A DNA stretch of 7,041 nt from Verrucomicrobiales bacterium (GTDB lineage: Bacteria; Verrucomicrobiota; Verrucomicrobiia; Verrucomicrobiales; DEV007), in assembly GCA_007123695.1 (NCBI GenBank), contig SLGN01000427.1, positions 1 to 7,041 of the forward strand. The letters are read 5' to 3'. A program made the translations under genes and the position numbers. The notes under the pieces are model-generated. The model searched no databases. It was not told where the DNA came from and saw only the letters and a list, made by a program, of their open reading frames with translations. Below, piece after piece: positions 6,645-7,041 of the stretch (its first letter is position 1; every line of letters begins with the position of its first letter).

Positions 6645-6666
6645 CGCGCCCCGCCTCTCGACAAGC
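6645..6666. repeat. 22-bp direct repeat, copy 2
   Basis: Identical to 6269-6290 in the same orientation. It lies 30 bp upstream of the Uma2 start codon, so it may fall in that gene's promoter or leader region. Confidence 0.85.
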
Positions 6667-6695
6667 GCGCCTAGGAGCGCTATCTTCTCCCTGCC

Positions 6696-7041
6696 ATGGA
6701 AGCCACCACCCTGAACGCGCCCGCGCTCGCCTCGGAGGGCGTTCCGCCTCTCGAGAACGGCGACCATCTCAGCGCCCACGAGTTTCTCCGCCGTTTCGAG
6801 GCGATGCCCGAGCTGAAGAAGGCGGAGCTGGTCCAGAACACCGTCTACATGGCCTCGCCCGTCCGCACTGATCTTCATGGAGAGCCTGACGGCCTGATTC
6901 AAGGCTGGCTGTGCCTCTACGCCTCGCGGCATGCCGGCGTCCGCCACGCGTCCAATGCGTCCCTCCGGCTCGGGCCGGACGACGTCCCCCAGCCTGACGC
7001 GGTGCTGTTCCGCGACGCCGCCTCGGGCGGTCGCTCCGCCA
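6696..7041 (+). CDS. Uma2 family (DUF820) protein, N-terminal part, cut by window end
   Basis: The frame from ATG 6696 stays open to the window edge (115 complete codons). An in-frame TAG at 6672-6674 makes this the first possible ATG. The product shows the Uma2 pattern: HLSAHEFLRRFEAMPELKKA (residues 25-44), ELVQNTVYMASPVR (44-57), a conserved HG and LIQGWLCLYASRHAGV, then NASLRLGPDDVPQPDAVLF. The PD within QPDAVLF supplies the first acidic residue of the PD-(D/E)XK-like nuclease core; the downstream acidic-x-Lys part lies beyond the window. Uma2 proteins are annotated as restriction-endonuclease-fold enzymes and occur in many paralogues in Cyanobacteria, Planctomycetota and Verrucomicrobiota, with no settled cellular role. 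There is no Shine-Dalgarno at the usual distance; an AGGAG at 6673-6677 is too far upstream. Confidence 0.88.
   Translation, partial: MEATTLNAPALASEGVPPLENGDHLSAHEFLRRFEAMPELKKAELVQNTVYMASPVRTDLHGEPDGLIQGWLCLYASRHAGVRHASNASLRLGPDDVPQPDAVLFRDAASGGRSA

Noticed and set aside
4989..6947. 652-codon minus-strand open frame over the regulator and into the Uma2 region
   Set aside because: Antisense to the regulator and Uma2 gene; no family features, and it also overlaps the better-supported small gene in a different frame.
1..7041. CRISPR array, tRNA, rRNA, transposase or phage genes
   Set aside because: The 12-bp units lack spacers, no RNA-gene signatures were seen, and no reading frame shows transposase, integrase or phage motifs.

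Overview
The window is very GC-rich DNA carrying two genes typical of Verrucomicrobiota and Planctomycetota: a PSD1-type protein (cytochrome-like CxxCH / DUF1549 / DUF1553) and a Tat-exported DUF1501 protein. They are accompanied by a XylR-like regulator (LacI-type sensor fused to an AraC-type DNA-binding domain) and a Uma2-family protein. This combination suggests a Verrucomicrobiota member, with Planctomycetota as the alternative; the call rests on gene families only.

Layout. Positions 1-169 hold one arm of a long inverted repeat and a short remnant of a second DUF1501 C-terminus (minus strand). DUF1501 occupies 200-1606 (minus). Positions 1607-1855 are a gene-free spacer made largely of repeats: 12-bp tandem units, an inverted hexamer tract, 15-bp direct repeats at both edges, and the partner arm of the inverted repeat. 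The PSD1 gene occupies 1856-4912 (minus). A divergent promoter region (4913-5015) contains two CCGTTTCG direct repeats 20 bp apart, a plausible AraC-type operator. The XylR-like regulator runs 5016-6209 (plus). A 140-bp spacer follows, then a small conserved-looking protein on the minus strand (6350-6574). A Uma2-family gene starts at 6696 and leaves the window.

How it may work. PSD1 and DUF1501 proteins are commonly encoded side by side in these phyla, both exported, often in carbohydrate or sulfatase gene clusters, with no established biochemical role. The divergent sugar-sensor-type regulator suggests that this pair is switched by a small, perhaps sugar-like, ligand. That link is inference from gene arrangement and the operator-like repeats.

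The least ordinary parts are non-coding: a perfect inverted repeat of at least 56 bp bracketing the DUF1501 gene, and a broken DUF1501 tail wedged between the intact gene and the left arm. Together they suggest a dispersed intergenic repeat family involved in local duplication or rearrangement. The very long open frames antisense to the real genes are GC-driven shadows.
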